A stretch of 64,000 nucleotides of DNA, from positions 20,216,568-20,280,567 of the forward strand of contig OX393567.1 in assembly GCA_947652115.1 (NCBI GenBank), written 5' to 3'. Of this stretch, positions 37,401 through 49,400 are shown piece by piece (within the stretch, counting starts at the first letter, position 1; each line of letters starts with the position of its first letter). The notes under the pieces were generated by a model. It made no database searches. It was not told where the DNA came from and worked only from the letters and a program-made list of their open reading frames with translations. This DNA is from Blastomussa wellsi. Its lineage: Eukaryota > Cnidaria > Anthozoa > Scleractinia > Plerogyridae. Both the position numbers and the translations under genes were made by a program.

Positions 37401-40400
37401 AAAATGGGAGATGGCTGCTGCAAGTTGTGGATGGTTGTTCTCGCTGCAAATCAGCTTGTGGAGCCTAGGTAGATCACTTGACTTTACTGCTTGACATAAT
37501 GCAGCCCAAACAAACCTCTGAATTTTAAACATAGTCTTCTCGTCGTGAAGCATGTTCAGTGGCGAGGTCTCACTGGTTTCATTCTTGAACATATCTGAAA
37601 ACTTTAGTGACAATCTTGCGAACTTGCCGTGCATTTCAATCCATTCAGCAAGTCTGTGGTCCTTTGGAGGTAGTTGAATGCGTAGAGGTGCCAACTCCTC
37701 CTTCTTTTGAGACAAGAGCTTCGCGATTTCCTCGTTAGCAAGGATCATTATTTCTTCTACCAGCTCATGGGCTTCAAAGCATTCATCACTTTCTTTGTTT
37801 TGCCAGTGATCAAAAGCACAATCGCCCATACGAAGAAATCTTCTTTTCTGTGCCAGCGAGTGTAATTCCCTGATCTTCTCCATGATATCCTCTGGAACGA
37901 GTTCGGCAATGGAGACGTCTCCAAGAATAATCAATTGAGCTTCAGCGTAACTCAGCCGACAACGGGATCGGACAATCGTTCGATGAATGCTTGGTGGACC
38001 AGCAGCAATTCTTCCTTCTTCGTCCAGGGTAACAAACACGGACACTGCCAGCCGATCTTCATTGGGAAGAAGACTGCAAACCTTTTCACTTAGCTCACGC
38101 GGCAGCATTGGGACATTTTCTTGCCCTTCGCCAGGATAATAAGAGGTGCACCGCAGAAAAGCTTCATGGTCTAAGGGGGTGTTCGGTTTTACAAAAAAAC
38201 TGACATCAGCAATGTGTATTCCTACCACGAAGGTAGAAGGAGATGCCCTCTCAATTGTCAGGGCGTCATCAAGATCCAAGGAGTCCGGAGGATCAATAGT
38301 AACAGCATTAATAACCTTGGTTCGATTTTTGCGCTCTGTCTCAGGAATGGACCATTCTGGTGGAAAGTTGTCCGCGATATATTTCTTGGTTTCTTCCTTA
38401 AATACCCTTCTTATACCATGCTCAGCGTAAGCAATTTCCATGCTACTTTTCACGTCTTCTCCTCTGGACAGAGTTCTGACGACAATTCCAAGGGGGCAGC
38501 TAAAGTCTCGTCTCCACTGCAGGTACTTGACAACAAAAAGGTACTTCCCACTAAGTATCTTTTCTCTTTTCATCATCCTGACTTTTGTAGCCCTCTCATT
38601 TTGATCCTTTTTGTAGACTGGAATGTCTTTGCAGCTCTTGTCGCTTAGGTTAACCAGTTTGGTGGCTGACTTGTTAATAGGTACCATTAGGCCAGGGTTT
38701 TCATAGTCTGTGGTACATACAAACTGGCGTTCGTGTGGACTAATGATGTGTTCCAGTACACCTAAATGGAAAAAAATAAAGTGTTTAAGCAATTGAATGA
38801 CAACTTCATGCATTGGAAGTGTTTTAGAACAATAGGCAGTCAGTTTTGAATTGGGAAAACAGCCACCACGAGCGTTATTGCTTTTTGTGATATCTTATTA
38901 TGGTGCAGATCCCTTCGAAATCATGCAACATCAAGAACAACAACAAATATTTTATTAAAGGGGCACTGTCATGCCTGATATATCATATTTTAATAAGTAT
39001 GGCCTATAGCTTGCTGTAATCGTGCTTTATTGTCTTGCAATAGAAGGAGAAAAGGGCTAAAAGTGGTCAAAGCAAAGGAATATCAATTAAGAAGAAAAAA
39101 TGACTATTTAAAAAAGAGTTTCAGAATTTCAGCTTTGATGAATTGCAATCCACTTCCATTCTTGTAATCCTGAACTACTTCCCCACAATTCCTGTTCTAT
39201 CTTGTTCTGTGGAATCTTTTTATCAAATTTATTCGTGTAAATGGTGGCATTTGGCACAATAATATGGAAATTAGAACATAAAAATTTCTATAACCAGGCG
39301 TGGCAGAGCCCCTTTAAATATGATCCATTTTGTAAGCCTTCGTAACACTCAGCTAGCATAGCTATTCTTGGCGAACTACTATTACTTAGTAAATACTTAA
39401 AAAACAAAAATAAAGATGCATATCATAATATAATATTTCACAAAATATGTAAAGCATCTTATCTTATTTAGGCAACTACAAAAAACATTTAACAACTAAT
39501 TAAGAAGCGGCATATACGGATAGCAATAGGTGGAAAGGTGAAACGGTATACTAGAGAACCAATTAAAAAGTGAATAATATTTAGAGATTTCAATAAACAC
39601 ATATCGCAAGCAATTTTTGTCATATTTGGGGAATTAATCCTGGTCTTGTTGCTCGGTCGGATTTTTTATGAACTTTGCAGAATGCATATACATACCAACG
39701 ACTTTTCCTTGGACCAGTGGTTCGTTGTTTTCGGCCTTTGAACGAGATTTACTTTCAGCCAACTCCACAACAACCTTGTCTTTGTCGAAGGCTTGTCGGA
39801 CCCTTCCCTTGATGCGAATGGCCGGTGTCTTGGTGTCTTCTATCTCTGCATATCCTACCTGGGACTTTTCTGGACTTAGGCGAAGGTTGCAGACGACATA
39901 TTTCTGTGGTTCATCTTTAAGAAGCTTCAGTAAAACAGAAGGATCCAGGAATTCTTGTTCTTTGGAGGATATCATGACTTGCTTAGCTCTTTCGGAGGGA
40001 GAGGTATAAAAGCCAATATTTGTAAGACGCACTTCGACGCGACCGTTTACAACTCGTACTTCTGGGAAGAGATCTTTTATGTCTGCACCGTGACCCTTGA
40101 ATGGAACATCTTTCCCTTCTACGACAGCTTGATGTTTGACATCTTTCGCTGCTTGTAGGGTAGGAAACTCTGAATCTTCAAAAATCGATGTTCTCTGTGC
40201 ATCCATCTGTCTAGTTTCCTCGCACTTTTTCACAAACGCCAATATAATTTCGTCCATATCTCTGGGAAATATGGTCTCATCTTCAAGAAGGTTATCTTGG
40301 AAGTCCCCTGATTCAGCAAACTCATCATCAGCTTCCTCTTCCTCTTTTTCTTCGTGGTGATGAGCAGTGGTGCTAAGATCAATTCTTCCATAAAGAGATT

Positions 40401-43400
40401 CTTTTTCCGTTACATTTCCACCTATTTCTTGAGGATGATGTGAATCCTTTCCATGAATTTCGGATAGTTGGGCTTCCCCTTCATTCTCAATTCGGTTTGT
40501 TTCTTCCAAAGCCTCTTGGTCATCCTCTTTTCTCTCTTCAGTCACATCTACAGCGGAACTTTTTTCCTTCGTCGGTAAAGACCTTGGGACAAACGGCTGT
40601 GCCTTTGGATTGAGTTCGATGCTGGAAATAGATGCGTTTATTTCTTTATCTAGCTCCTCCACTGTTGTACCATAAAGCCCTCCTCTCTCACTGCATCTCT
40701 TGATATAGTCTCTCCAGAGACTGCGACATTCTCCCACTGTACAGAGCGAAACTGGATCTCCGACAACAGCTACCAAGCATCTTGCTCGGGTCACAGCTGT
40801 GTTCAACAATTTTGGATCTGACAGAAATTCCCAGTATAACTGTCGATCGGATCCACTGGAAGATAATTCTTCCTGTTGAAGTTTGCAAGTGTGAAATGTA
40901 CGGACAGTACTGATAAAAAGCACACGGAATTCTTCCCCTGAAATGAAAAGATATTACAGTGTATGTAAATTACAGTTAAGGACGTTCGCGCGAACGTTTT
41001 ATAACTGAACAATGATTTTTCTGAGACTTTCACCACTGTAAGATAATGAATTACTAATGTTAAGTGCCTATATTCAGTTGGTGAGGTTCCTTGAAGAAAA
41101 AGTTGTATTTAGCGACCACAGCCTCACTCGGTTTCCACCGCAGCCGCAAGATGGCTGGGTTTGATGTCGCGTGTGCAGAAAACATGAAAATTTTTAAGCT
41201 TCCCACATTGATTTCATTGTTCGTTGTCGAAAATTCCTTTGTCGGAGTAGAATAGCGTCCTAATTACGGAATTTGTCACGCAACCGGTAGTGTAGCAGCT
41301 CTCATAAGCTTGTAATTCTACTGGTAGTAGTTGCTATTATTTTAGGGGCTAGGGGCACTGTCCCTGTTGTTATTTCTATTGTTTTCAGGCGGGGTATCGA
41401 GCCATTCATGTGAGACCTTACGAGAGCTGATACATCGCCCCAAGCAACCGACCAACTACAGAAATTGTAGATTGTTTTGCAACGGACTTTTTAGCGTTTT
41501 TCGAATTGATCGATGTAGTGTACCTTGAACGTTATGAATTGTATCCACCTTTACAACCGCCAGATCCTTGTTCTTTCGTAGGCTGTTTCGTATGGCTTGT
41601 ACCTAGGTGACAGATGATGGATAATGCATCAGTTGAAAATGGCAACGACAGTCACTATACGCTTCCTTTTGCAGATTAATAGACCCTTTTCATAAATGGC
41701 TGCCAATTTAAAATTCATTTATGAAATGGGTCTATAGTATTACAGTCGAACCCCTTGAAAGCGAAATCACACGCGACCTGGAAAAAAAGAATGTTCGCCT
41801 AGGAGAGGTGTCCGGTTTTAGGATGTTTAAATGCATTGCTAGTGTGGCTGGGACCGTTACTAAATTTCCGCTTTTGGGAGGTGTCCACCTCCAAGAGGTA
41901 GCTGAACGTTGGCACGTGAGCAGGCCTGCTCGCACGTAGAAGGTGTACTATAATATAATATTCTCTTGAAGGAATTGTTTAAAGCATCTAATTAAATTTG
42001 AGGGTAGCGAAGATCAAATATTAGTATTGCACTCTTCTAGTTTAGATGCGCTAAAGCACGAACTAAGGAAAGTGTTGCCGGTGATGTCAAGAGGGTCTCA
42101 ATGGGGTTAACCGTTAGCCGTAAAATGGCCAAAAATTTAGCCGTTAGGCGTAAAAATGAAATAATTTTAACCGTTACCCGTAAAAAATGTTAACCATAAA
42201 AAATCTAGATACAAAAGTAAAGGCCTCGAGAACTTTTTTTGAGTCTGATGTGATGTGCGTTTATGTGTTCTGGTACCGAGAAAAGCCGATCGAAACCGGA
42301 AGTGTCGTAAGTGTCTGCATAATTTCCTTGTTTATTTTCCTTTAAGTAATTTAAACTCTATCTTATTTTGGTATTCTTAATATTTTTCCCCCTCAGTAAA
42401 ATCATAAGAGTTATATAGTTCACTGGGAGTGTACACACACACACAAAAAATGCTTTTTTTATCTCAAAATGGTCCAAAGACTTTCAGTATGTTTTACAAC
42501 AATGGAAATTAATATTTAAGTACTTAAAACAATAGCAATTATTTCTTAACTTCTCCTGTTAACCGTAATGGAACAAAATTAACCGTTAACCGTAAAAAAG
42601 CCAAAAAGTTAACCGTTAACCGTAAAAGCCTCTACCCCATTGAGACCCTCTGTCAAAGGTAGTGTAATGCTAGTATTATGGAATTATTGGAAACTTTACC
42701 TGGTAACGATAAGAGGAGAGTACTGCTATATCAGATAGTTTCTTGGGACCCCAAACACGAGCAGGCCAGCTATTTGCAACCTCCTCCACCCTCTTGGTCA
42801 CTTCGTAAACTTCGGATAAGTTGATGTATGAGTTGTCATGTTCCTTCTTCTCTTTGCCACGTGCGGAGAAGAATAACAAAGGACCATATTTGGGGTGCGC
42901 TGGCTGATTTCCACGAGCAACTAGTTTTTCTCCATAGAAGTTGTCAGAGGGAAATTGAAGGATGTCCTGATGGCAACGATAGTTTTCCGTCAGAAACAGA
43001 ACATTAGGATCTTCGAATTCGTTTGGTTTGTCGTTGGACGCCTCACATTTGTGTGCCTCATAAACGTCGAACAGCCTCTCAGCCAGTGATTTTTGGAGGC
43101 CCAGTGTTCTAGCTTGAGGTGAATAAACTTCTGGGCTCATCTTAAAACAGAAATTGCGAGAAAAAAATTAAGTTTAGCACCAACCGAACTCTGACTAGAA
43201 AAAGAAAATATATTTGTAACGTTTCGGTAATGACACCGGAGTATGTTCATTATGTGTGATTCGTGTAGAAGTATTTTAGGCGTGTTTGCAGGTATGATGA
43301 ACCCCTAGGGGCTACTAGGCTAATTAAGATTTTGTAAGTTACACACGAGCCACTCGAAGGCATCTCTTTCAACTTTGTTTATTTTTTTCTTTATGCTGCT

Positions 43401-46400
43401 GATGTAAACGTTCTTTGTATTCTGCATCAATAAACGAGATACCCGCCTCTGATGCCGAGTTTGTGTTTATTATGATTAGTTACAAAATAATTTTTAATCG
43501 TTTTTGGGTGATTAGAGTATACGTTTTCCTAATTAGTGTCCACGATTTGGTCCATTCACCAGTAAGAAAAAAAAAACCGGCCACATGTCAAGTGCAGAAC
43601 AAATAGCTAGCAGATAACAAATCAAATACTTTTTTGAAAACAAATTGACCCTCTTAGCGTTTAATATGCAATACCTGCATATGATCGCCCGTAAAAACAA
43701 CCTTCGTATTAGGCCCTGCAAAGATCAGTGGAGTCAGTGCCTCGGGTTCAAGAGCTTGGGCAGCCTCGTCAATAAGGATGTGAGTGAAGAATCCATGTAA
43801 CACTTGCAGATCAAGGAGAACTTGAGATGTACTCAGCGTAGTTACTACCACACGATGCTCAACGAGGTCGTCGCGAGAAGGCAGCACGAACATGTTATCT
43901 TTGATTAAACAATAGTTCCTGGCTATATCGGATGCCGTTTCTAATCTATAAATGATAATAAAAGGAGAATTGCCTGATTACTCGGGGGAAAATGCTTTTT
44001 AAAAAATGACAGTATGCGCGCAATTTAATAGTTAGCGCTTGCGAGGTTTGTTTTAGCACAAACTAGTTGTTGATGTACGGACTTCTACTGGTCACTTAAA
44101 AGTACTTTCCAAGCCAGTCAGTAATAAGGTTACACCAACAACAAACAAAGCTTAACCAAAAAGTATCAATCCCGTTGTAGTTGACAACACGGGTCATATA
44201 ATAACGAAACTTAAAGTGACACCTATCAGACCCGCTGTATACGTAACTTTCCAGTGTATCAAACACTACCTTCTCATAGGTTGATAAACCCTCAAGGGTC
44301 TTGCTGCAGGTATACCGTTGTTTTTAGTCAGGTATTCATGCAAGAACTCCACGTGGATATCTGCTGCACGGTTGGAATGGGTACACAGCAGGATTCTGTG
44401 TGATTTGTCCACTTGTACCAGAAGACGAACAGCTTGAAACAGAGTGAAGGTCTTTCCTGTCCCAAAAGGCCCAAACACTACCAGAGGAGGGGCGCTATAC
44501 TCTGGACATGCAATCCGCTCGATGACCTTCTTTTGATTTGCATTCAGTCGCTCATCTAGAAGCCATTGCCAACGGATTTTGACCTAAAAATGTAACATTG
44601 ACACACATGATTAACACCTTAGAGCCAGGATTAAAGCGAGGACAGTCTGTGCCGGAGCGCCATCCTCTCTTGTATGCAGCAAGTGTACAAGAGACTGCTA
44701 ATCCAAAGCGGGTCTCCACAGCCACCCTAGGAAATGTTCATCTAGCCCCTAGCACTACACCATCGTCCCACGAAACGGTGCGGACAAAGATGGCTGCATG
44801 TAGATATATTGGCAATAGTTAAAAATAGGGGAAAATCCGGTTATTTTTTGAGTAAAAATAGCTACCGGATGTAATTAATTTTGTTAGCAATATGATCAAC
44901 TTGAACGTAACGTTACTCTACTCTCAGCAATTCCAGGACCTGCGATGAACTGGCATCCCATCCAGGGGAAGAAGAAATATTTCTAGTCACTTCACGCTAA
45001 CAGACACCAGTTTAAGCCTTTACCATTAAGTTTTACTAGCATGATTAACATCTCAGAGTGCGTGATCGTAGGGCTATTAATTAATAAGGAACATATAGAA
45101 TGGCTTACTTCACTTGTGACAGTTTCAGTTCTTGGCTTAGGGAAAATAAGACGTAATTGCCCTTTGGTAAGCCTATCAACAGCTGCGTGCATTTCGCAAA
45201 GTGGCCACCGATTCAGCTGGAACTGGGCATTAACATCGGTATCACAAGTATCATACAGGTTAAGATCAGAGCACATCTTTGACGATAGCCTCAACACAAC
45301 GCATTCACTTTCCACTTCCTCCACAGGAGCTTCGTAGACTTTGTTAGAGGCACTATCGGCCAGTTGGAGCCATACAGAGCTGACGTTACGGTACAGAAGA
45401 CGCCCAGCGGCGTCATCTGGTCTTAGTGCATCCTCCTCCCTTAGTTTGAGGGCACCGAACAGTTCACCATCTACAGCAAACTTCATTCCAGCCATCTCGT
45501 CAAAAATGCTCCATTGAGCATGTAGCTGAGTTCGATTCAGAGTGTACCTAGATGAAAAGAAATCCCATAAAATTACACGGCATATTGGCCAGGAAAATTA
45601 ACCGTCTTTGGGAGGCGCGGTGGCCTAATGGTTAGCACGCTGGACTCTGGATCGGACGGTCCGGGTACGACCCTCGGTCGTGGAACTGCAATGTGTTCTT
45701 GGGCAAGTCACTTCACTCACACAGAGTCTCTCTCAATCCAGCGGTATAAATGGGTACCAGCGAATTTCTGCTGTGGGATAACACTGTGATGGACTAGCGT
45801 CCCATCAAGGGGGAGTAGAAATATTTTTAGCTGCTCAATGCTACCAAAATCGGAATAAGGCTCTGGCAGTATGGAGCCACTTAGCTCGAAGCTATTGTTA
45901 TATGACAATATTACTGCATTGAAACTATTTACTGACGTCTGTTGTTACGGATGGCGACAATGTTGTGAATTGAAACTTGAAACCTGCAATTTTTATTTGA
46001 TAATCATCTTCTTTGCAATCCTGCGGGAGCATTTTTTGTACGAGTACAGGTGTTAAGAAAAAGCAACTGATGTTTGAAGGTAAATGGCAAGAAAACAGCG
46101 AAAATTAGTTTCGTTTCTTCAGATATATTTTTATCTTGTTATTATGTGATGTATTTCACAGGTTACGTCACATGCCATTGAGACACGTATTACTCCGCTA
46201 AAATGTTCAGGAATTTTTTGTTTTCTATGGCTTTTAATTTAAGTCCTACTTAAAAAATCATACATGCCATTACTTCACCCAGTTCTACGGGGGGGGGGGG
46301 GGGGGGGGGGGGCGGCTGCAGCCCCTCTGTCTCCCCCCAGCCCGTACGCCTATGTGTGAATGCCATACTTGGCCACGAAAATACGTCACTAAAATATTCC

Positions 46401-49400
46401 TCTTACCGTGAAATCTCATCCTTCATGAACCCTTCCTCCACAAACAGTAATTGATGCATAATTCTCTTGTAGATGTTAGGTTTCAAGATCTCATCTGTGA
46501 TTTCCACTTGCCTAGGAAGACTGTAAGTTCTTGACAAATGTTCTGCATGAAGAGCTTCGCTCGTCCTGTGATCGAACCTCACTACTTCCATGGAATTTTC
46601 ATCCCAGATGACTTGTGCAGATGTTGCAATATGCTCCTGAATAATGGGCGTTTGAGACAAGGTCTCGCTCATCACGTCAGTGTTAAGCTTCCTGACCAGG
46701 TAGGGTGTTTTACCAAAGTCGAATAGAACCACCTGATCAAAGCTTCCATACAGAGAGGATTCGAAAGAGACAGTCAAAGACACTTCCACTCGTCCCGACG
46801 GCCTGTTTGTTGCCGGGGATTGGTACCAAGAGTCCTTGAGCTTAGCCGAGTAACACAGCTTGTAACTTTTATAATTTTGGGCCTCTTGATAGCACCTCAC
46901 GCGGATATCTGACAGTTGATAACAGTTGTGGTATCGATGAAGCAAAAGGACGTGCTCTAAGTATCCTACTTCACTTGTCTGTCAAAAAGAAAACATGTTG
47001 GCATCAGTAGACATTTCTCATTTTCATTGGTAGTCGAGAGTTGGTCGGACTACCAACTGACTTGCTCTCCCCACAAATTTTAAAGAGACATCACCAGAGG
47101 CGTAAAGTTAGTAACTGTTTGGGTTGTAGGAGTTTGATTACACTTTTTCGAAAAATAAGAATTCCATAAATTACAGGCTTAAAGCGCAACTCGTATTACA
47201 AATGCGATCGTATCCAGTACAATGACTGTGGATGACCCGGCGCATGTCCGTTATGTAGCATAATAAGTGCAAAATTGCATTTTAATTGGGATGGTGAAAA
47301 CTACCGTGAGTAGAATTTTACTGACCTTAAAAATGAGGTTGAATGTCCATTGATACTCGTGTGTATCATTCTTGTCTTGAAGTTTTATATTAAGCTCGGG
47401 AGGTGAACAGGTAACTTCAACTCCTGGCAGATATTCAGCTAACTAAGGACGATAAAAATGAAAAGGAAATGCTAAGAAAGCATGTATCAATATTTTTTAA
47501 CAACTGTATTGAGATCACACTGCAACAAAAGACAAAAACCTAAACAACAAACAAAACAAAAACAGTGAACGACTCAAAGGGAAATAAGCGAACGGAACAA
47601 AAGCCCACGGGGCGCCATCGCAGGAGAAATAAAAAAATTTTCCTATAAAAATGAAAAAACTATAAAATGTAACTGTTGCCTATGGCAACCACAGTGACGG
47701 CAGAGCGACCGTGTGCATGCCATATTACAGTGATATACATGGTGTACAAATAGGACAATTAGACTACGTGACCAACTTTTCTATGAGAGAATAGTAAACG
47801 CAGCACAGCCGGTTTGACTATCACACAAAGAAACGTTTGCGTGATAGAAAATAAAAGCATTTATTGCTGAAACTGTAAAGGATTTACTGTGTAAGTTATC
47901 ATTCTATTTCATTTTAATTAAAAAGTGAACAAAAATCGCAACTTCCAAAAGCAACGCGCACACCATCGTTTTTTATCAGCGAATACAAAACAGTGAGACA
48001 ACCATTCAACGGAACACACCTGTGTTTCTACCAAACAAACATAGGGCGCGTTATAGAAAGTGATATTATTATCACTATGACTCATTAATGTGTCATTTTC
48101 AATGTTACCGTCATCATCATCGTTATCGTCATCATCATTATATATCTGGTATGTAACGGAACATTTCGACTTTTTGGGGGCCAAGACCCCACATGGAGCC
48201 GCCACGAGACAAAATAATGAAGAACTGCAATTTTTGCGCCCCATCGTGGGAGCCCCCCCCCCCCCCCCCCCCTGGGCTTCTGTTTCATGTATTTCAAAAT
48301 GAACCCAAATGACGTAACTCACATCTTCCGCTGGGCCTTTCAAGATCTTTGATGCCATTTCCAAAGAACTTATTTCTTCCTTTTTCTCTATTTCCTTTCT
48401 TAGTTTCTCCTTCTCTTTTCTGTCGTACTCTCGTTGCCATTCGCTCAGCTCGTCAATGCTATGGGCAAAGAGGCACCCTCTCCCAAATCTGCATCGCTCA
48501 TGTGTATAGCAACTGTAAATGAGGTAGGATACCAGCTATAGTATCAATCAAACCATGGCGTCCTTTATGTATAACTACCAAATCAGTGGAAGGACTTTAT
48601 AGACTCCATAGCCATGTTAAAACAAAGACTTAGCTAACCTCCCCCCTCCACAAAAAATGGGTGTCATTTTGGAATTGACCATTGTAATTACTTAATTTGT
48701 TGCATAACGTGAACATAGTCAACTTGAAGCAGTCGCTTAACTTTCCTGCAGAAAATTGTACAAATAGTTATACCTTCTGCATAATCTATATGATCCATTT
48801 GTCACTCCTGGTGGTGAGGGTCTGTATAGCAGCTGTACTAGGGGTTTCCCTACTGAAAATGCTTCCGTTGAAGTCGATCGCATACTTCCAGAAGAACCCA
48901 AGAGAGTTTCTCGAGGAGAAAGGAGAACTAGGCAACAATAAGAGGGAAAATGATCAGAACTGTTGCATGGGATAAAGCATGTGAGAGCTGGTGGCGTAAA
49001 GCCCGGCGAAACGGGCAATTATAACAAACGTATACAATGCATGACCGTAAAACAATAAATGTCTTAAGCCAAACATAAAACACCACACTCATTGGGACAA
49101 CACGTACATGATCAGTTAATGACTGATGCCAATATGCATTCGATTCCAATTAATCATAAACAATTGCTGTTATTAAATACATTCTAGCTTCATCGTAATA
49201 TAAAATCGGTGTTTACTCTGCAAGGCAAATCATTTATCTCCACAGCTTCTTTACACGGCACTAAAACTAAATTAAGTGTGATGTATGCGATAATCGAGAA
49301 ATCAAGGTAGCCTGTTATATTTTTTATCCAGTAAACGCTAACAAAGGATCTGAAAGTGACCTAATTGAACTTACTTCCTTCCCTTTCCATGGTCCACATT

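Larger units (their letters stand above)
39696..44583 (-). other. Gene B helicase 1 block and acidic linker
   Basis: Exon 44583-44270 has Walker A GPFGTGKT; exon 43945-43675 has DEAAQA and ends GDHMQ; exon 43140-42700 has LTENYRC. The 79-nt exon 41602-41524 (VQAIRNSLRKN...NVQ) aligns with the 76-nt exon of gene A. Exon 40937-39696 starts with motif V-VI (STVRTFHTC, NTAVTRARCLVAVVGDP) and continues into a Glu-rich linker and the beta-rich segment before the RNB domain. An intron (43946-44269) splits the region that is one exon in gene A. Confidence 0.88.
45109..47442 (-). other. Gene B HELZ-type pre-helicase region
   Basis: Exons 47442-47326, 46978-46407 and 45547-45109. Recognisable stretches include FDQVVLFDFGKTPYLVRKL and VNAQFQLNRWPLCEMHAAVD, which match by eye the region just upstream of the helicase in HELZ (FDFG..P; QFQLNR.PLCEMH.A.DR). 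Gene A begins in the last part of this same region. It is predicted to be mostly beta strand and may form the 1B-like RNA-binding part of the helicase. Confidence 0.8.

Noticed and set aside
36250..38648. Several plus-strand open frames across 36-38.6 kb
   Set aside because: They are antisense shadows of the RNB exon of gene B and contain no known motif.
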